Assembly (NCBI GenBank): GCA_027946365.1
Contig: JAPEUQ010000012.1
Coordinates: 1,178,001 to 1,242,000 of the forward strand
Direction of reading: 5' to 3'
DNA from: Kalmusia sp. IMI 367209
Lineage: Eukaryota > Ascomycota > Dothideomycetes > Pleosporales > Didymosphaeriaceae
Length of the DNA: 64,000 nucleotides
Shown: piece after piece, positions 59,808-64,000 of the stretch
Position numbering within the stretch: the first letter of the stretch is position 1
Layout: the number at the start of each line of letters is the position of its first letter
Notes under the pieces: model-generated
What the model saw: only the letters and a program-made list of their open reading frames with translations
What the model was told of the DNA's origin: nothing
Databases searched by the model: none
Translations under genes and position numbers: made by a program

Positions 59808-61666
59808 ATGCGGCAGACTCTTCGCGACCGCTCGCCGGTACGTGACGTTCTGCGGCCTGTTCCAGCGAATGGCGCAACAGATGAGCCAGAGTCGTACAAA
59901 GCATCTATGGAAAGTGATGGACCCGTTGCCACCCATAAAAGAGGGAAGGAGAAACAAGAGCGACCTCCCTCGTTTTCCGAACGCAGACACCGTTCATTCG
60001 CTACCAAAGATGGCCCATTTGGCGACGAAGAGGGCGCAGAGGTCAGATATCGAACCCTGCGGTGGTGGTATGTCGACTTAAGTAGTCGGAATTGAAAATT
60101 AAGTCGCTGACTTGAGCCACCGGTTCGTAGGCAGGCTGCACTCAGTAAGGCCCAGAAGGCTCAATTGGGAGACCTAAATTACTTATATAGCCTAGTCATG
60201 ATCGCGGAGACTATCTCGCTAGGTATACTCTCGCTGCCTTCGGTGCTTGCCCGGATAGGCATGGTACCTGCAATCATCCTAATCCTCGTGCTTGGAGCAA
60301 TAGCGACATATACAGGGTATGTTCTAGGACAGTTCAAGGAAGCGTATCCGCATGTATGTATTGATGGCCCGGAGAGTTTTTGTGTATTGACTTATTATCA
60401 AGGTTCATAATTTGGCTGATGCTGGCGAAGTACTGCTTGGACCGTGGGGTCGCGAGATCGGCGGAGCCGCGCAGACCATCTTCTTGATATTTGTTATGGG
60501 CAGTCATATCCTTACATTCACGATAGCCATGAACGCAATTTCTGGACATGCTACGTGCAGTATTGTCTGGGGCATTGTTGGATTTGTTGTGTTGTGGATC
60601 TTCACTCTTCCAAGAACGCTCAAGAAAGTATCATATCTGAGCATTGGATGTAAGTGAGACCACATCCTCGACGGAGGAACTGCAGGGTACTTACCAGTGT
60701 AGCATTCATATCAATCTGCGGTGCCGTATTTATCACGATGATTGGCGTAGGGATCGATCCTACGCCCAATTTACACCTCGACGCAACCACCACTATTACC
60801 TTCTCGGCGGCCTTCCTTAGTGTCACTAACATCATCTTCGCCTACGCTGGGCATGTGGCTTTCTTCTCCTTCATAAGTGAGTTTCGTAACCCTCGGGAGT
60901 TTCCTAAAGCGCTCTTTGTGTTACAAGCAACCGACATTTCCATGTACCTTGTGGTCGCTATCGTGGTATATCGTTACACTGGAACCCAGGTCACGAGCCC
61001 TGCATTAGGTAGCGCCAGCAATGTTGTCATGAAGATAGCATATGGCATTGCCCTGCCGACGGTGAGTTGTTTGTGGGTTTTCTCCTGTGGTAATTCGCTG
61101 ACAGAGGTGCTAGATCTTACTTGCGGGTGTCATATATGGTCATGTAGCGAGCAAGTACGTCTACGTGCGACGTTTTCGCGGCACGAAACACATGTCCAAA
61201 CGTACACCACTCGCCATTGGCTCCTGGGTCGCCATAACATTCACATTCTGGCTTATTGCATGGATAATCGCTGAATCTATTCCGAACTTCAATAACTTGC
61301 TCTCACTCATCTCTGCCCTTTTCGCGTCTTGGTAAGCACATATTCCATGTCCAACAACCGGGTTGACTACAATTGCTCCACTACAGGCTGGAATAAGATG
61401 CTGAGGCCATAATGCTCTCGGGGTTAAAGGACTAAGCTGACTGCGTCGTACTCAGGTTCACATACGGTATGAGCGGCGTGTTTTGGCTATTCCTCAATTG
61501 GGGTAACTACACAAAAAACTGGAAGAAGATATCTTTGACAGCTTTGAACTTTTTCATTTTCGCAATGGGCGCAGCAATATGTGGAATCGGTTTGTATGCA
61601 TCCGGCAAGGCTATTCATGATGGAAGTGGAAGTAGCTCTTGGACCTGTGTGGATAATAGCAGCTAG
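59808..61666 (+). CDS. neutral amino acid permease, Mtr-type (AAAP family)
   Basis: Seven exons (59808-60067, 60131-60144, 60196-60353, 60403-60649, 60703-61061, 61114-61331, 61456-61666) give 488 aa in frame. The cytosolic N-tail contains FGDEEGAEVRYRTLRWW, found in Mtr homologues. Exon 2 is a 14-nt micro-exon whose use yields WWQAALIMIAETISLGILSL; retaining the next intron would insert 17 residues without a stop. Further motifs are YTGYVLGQFK, YPHVHNLADAGEVLLG and IIFAYAGHVAFFSFISE, ending about eleven spans later. It imports neutral aliphatic and aromatic amino acids with protons at the plasma membrane. Complete and apparently intact, unlike the gene upstream. Confidence 0.9.
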
Positions 61667-62231
61667 AGAACGCACGAACGTGGTGAGTTCAAGAGAACGA
61701 TGCGCGCTGACTGCATGAGGTATATATGCAACAATGATCTGCGAAAGCAGCTGACAGGGTTGTTCCGCCCTGTGAGGCTCACGCATGGCTATCTAGCGCG
61801 TCGTTGTGGACATAATCCCAGTCAAGGGCTCGGTTCTGAAAAGTCTACTGGTTTCGCCAGTGTTAAGCCAACCGTATCCCTGAAGAGAATCGCATGAACG
61901 TTATCGTTAATATAAGGATGGCATCTGGCGACAACATTGTTATATTGCCGATCACAGAAGATTTGCCAAGTCACATCCTGCCAGGCTAAATGCAATCGGC
62001 GACTGTAGCTTTGAAATTTCATTTCCATGCTCTTTCCACCCTGAGATTGGATGAAATGATCAAGAAATATCGCAACCTCACTCATGAAGCCAAACAAGTG
62101 GCCCGGTACCGACTTTGGACAGTTCCCGAGCTGTGATCGCTAGCTATGCAGGCGAAATCGGTTAAGCGATGTTGGCATGCTTAATGGCCCCAGCTCCGCG
62201 GCTCGTCGTCTTGGCGGCCCCAACCATGAGT
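61667..62231. other. intergenic between convergent genes
   Basis: About 0.56 kb downstream of the permease and of the F-box-like gene. No supported frame. Confidence 0.5.
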
Positions 62232-62903
62232 TCAGAAAAACACTAAAGGATCGGCTTGCAGCTCGCTGAGGCCTGGCAGGCAATCGTGAACGACGGTGCA
62301 AAATACATTATGGTTGGCCGGTTCTTCATCTTGATTGTCTGTGAGGGGTGTAAGACGGACCTTCCTCACTAGGCTCTTGGCTTCGGGACTCAGATGTCGT
62401 ATGAAGTCCAAAACAGGCAGATAGTTGAAGGCGTAAAAATGGAAGAGATTTTCCGAGTACAATATAGACAGACATTCATGGTAGATGAGGCGATTTGTCC
62501 TTAGGACGCCGAGCGTGAGCTTATCGGGATGGGGCCTGCATTTGCGATTCCATTTCTTGCTGAAATCGGATGAATCACAGTCGGTGTAGAGGGTAAACCG
62601 CTTGGTTGAAGAGGGAAGCACGTAGCGGAAGATCTCGCGGCGAATCTCGGACGGTATGCGCAATAATGGTGGGTAGTTGTCCAAGGCGGTAATTGTCTCC
62701 GGAATGGAAAGCTGCTTCACGACTGATTCCTTGGATCCTCCTATTCTGGACAGATAGATGTCGTTGGTTGCTGGTTTGGCCGGTATGGGTGTGAGCTGAG
62801 GATACTGAGTTGTTTTCGGTGGTAGAATGAAAGTGTGCTCACCTTTTTTGAAAATGTCTTGGCTGGCATGCTGATGCGGGCCAGGTAAGTCAACCAAATT
62901 CAA
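62232..62903 (-). CDS. F-box/2EXR-like hypothetical protein
   Basis: A single-exon 223-aa frame. Near residue 80, LLRIPSEIRREIFRYVLP is the first element of the fungal F-box-like/2EXR domain. It is followed by LGVLRTNRLIYHECLSILYS, the conserved Leu-Arg-Thr-Asn-Arg helix, and by LSPEAKSLVRKVRL. No signal or membrane segment. Such genes are abundant in Dothideomycetes and Sordariomycetes and mostly of unknown role. Start ATG 62903 is the first in frame; upstream sequence shares the gap with CCT7. Confidence 0.75.
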   Translation of the reverse strand: MNLVDLPGPHQHASQDIFKKGEHTFILPPKTTQYPQLTPIPAKPATNDIYLSRIGGSKESVVKQLSIPETITALDNYPPLLRIPSEIRREIFRYVLPSSTKRFTLYTDCDSSDFSKKWNRKCRPHPDKLTLGVLRTNRLIYHECLSILYSENLFHFYAFNYLPVLDFIRHLSPEAKSLVRKVRLTPLTDNQDEEPANHNVFCTVVHDCLPGLSELQADPLVFF

Positions 62904-63386
62904 GAGGCGAAGTCCAAGCTACAACAAGATATGACAATAACGGAGGACGGGAAGATGAGACGAGACGCCAGAGATGCAGGAGCGCTAGAGGTGGTCACGA
63001 GACAGATTACGGGGCACGTTTGCGATATCTCCAGGCAGAGCTTGAGAGTAGCTCAAAGGTAGAAGTGAATATGCGCAGGAGCATCAAGGACAGTGGGGAT
63101 GTAGAAGGTAGACAAAGGATCACAGGCGGGCGGGCGGGTGGCACATCATGTATGGAAGGGCGGTGGAAGGTTGTAAGGCGCGGCCCATGCTGCCCCTGCC
63201 GCATCGGGTCGGAGAAACAACTCCCCGGCGCGGCGCCATTTTTCATGAACGCGTCTGGTGCCTGCGGGGAAGAAAACATACCGCCCGCGACCACTCCGCT
63301 GCCGTTTTCAAGCTCGCAATTTTGCTCGGCTTCTAGTAGCGTACCTACAGTCAGTAACTGCGTCTAGTATTTCGCTGCAATCCACG
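62904..63386. promoter_or_regulatory. divergent upstream region, F-box-like (-) and CCT7 (+)
   Basis: A 483-bp gap. A plus-strand frame at 63020-63367 has no domain. No TATA box; GC-rich toward CCT7. Confidence 0.45.
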
Positions 63387-64000
63387 ATGTCGTTTGGCGG
63401 GCAGACGCCCACGATTGTGGTGCTTAGGGAAGGTAGGTACCGAAGCTCCGTCAACTGCAGAATCTCAAGCTAATCTACTTGCCAGGCACCGACCAATCTC
63501 AGGGACGAGGACAGGTAGTGTCCAACATCAACGCATGTCTCGCAGTACAGTCGACGATAAAGGGCACGCTTGGCCCGTACGGCGGCGACCTGCTGATGGT
63601 CGATGAGAACGGCCGGCAGACCATCACCAATGATGGCGCGACTGTGATGAAGCTCCTCGACATTGTGCACCCGGCTGCCCGCATTCTTACCGACATCGCG
63701 CGCTCGCAGGACGCCGAGGTAGGCGACGGCACCACGTCCGTCGTTGTACTGGCGGGCGAGATTTTGAAGGAAATTAAGGACTTCGTGGAACAGGGAGTGA
63801 GCAGTCAGACCATCGTGAAGGGCCTGCGGAGATCTTCCAATATTGCTGTCAATAAAATCATGGAGATTGCAGTGGACACCGCCGAGGGCAACCAACGGGA
63901 CACTCTGCAGAAGCTCGCTGCCACAGCTATGAGCAGCAAGTTGATACATCGGAACTCGAACTTCTTCACGAAAATGGTCGTGGATGCCGTCCTGTCTCTC
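63387..64000 (+). CDS. CCT7: T-complex chaperonin subunit eta, CCT7 (5' part)
   Basis: Two exons seen (63387-63432; 63486 to the window end), with a 53-nt intron (GTAGGT donor, TTGCCAG acceptor). The product starts [20 protein letters not shown] with [15 protein letters not shown]. The ATP-binding GDGTTSVV is present at about residue 95, preceded by [21 protein letters not shown]. The subunit-specific start and the order match CCT eta of the cytosolic TRiC/CCT ring, which folds actin, tubulin and other proteins. The frame is still open at position 64000; about two-thirds of the protein lies beyond the window. Confidence 0.95.

Overview
The window is nuclear DNA of a filamentous ascomycete (Pezizomycotina; the gene content would suit a Dothideomycete, but I cannot fix the class from sequence alone). 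Genes are separate and mostly interrupted by short GT-AG introns, typically 46-66 nt, with CTGAC or CTAAC branch points. They include fungal hallmarks such as Nop9, Lst7, GH18 and GH20 enzymes of chitin turnover, RNase T2, an Mtr-type permease, Mae1 and NACHT-ankyrin remains. I re-joined exons by hand, and every spliced model given coordinates closes in frame.

0-25 kb, mostly housekeeping: a GRE2/DFR-like reductase (-), a cupin (-), an F-box protein (+), an Lst7/folliculin homologue (+), a 70-aa conserved protein (+), RINT1/Tip20 (-) divergent from Nop9 (+), a broken PLP-dependent decarboxylase (+), a conserved fungal protein (+), and a Topors-like RING E3 (-) divergent from a HAD/SAK RGG protein (+).

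25-33 kb: secreted RNase T2 (+), a decayed NACHT-ankyrin (NLR-type) gene (-), a candidate small secreted cysteine-containing protein (+), and a GH18 chitinase (+) that may have an alternative secreted start.

33-50 kb: a mitochondrial J-protein (-), a conserved 372-aa protein (+), eIF3k (-), a 383-aa F-box-like protein (-), ribosomal protein uL11 (+), a GT8-type glycosyltransferase (+) and secreted GH20 beta-N-acetylhexosaminidase (+). Chitinase and hexosaminidase act in sequence on chitin but are not adjacent.

50-64 kb, accessory in character: three intact transporters (Dal5-type MFS, Mae1/TDT, Mtr-type AAAP) lie among gene remains (DUF7136 pseudogene, truncated rhodopsin-domain gene, unassigned relics). 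An F-box-like protein and the 5' part of CCT7 close the window.

No unmistakable new system was found. The best leads are the NLR pseudogene lacking its ATPase core, stop codons in two pseudogenes that look like repeat-induced point mutation, the possible dual-start chitinase, and the small secreted protein with ambiguous splicing. No tRNA, rRNA, CRISPR or intact transposon was recognised.
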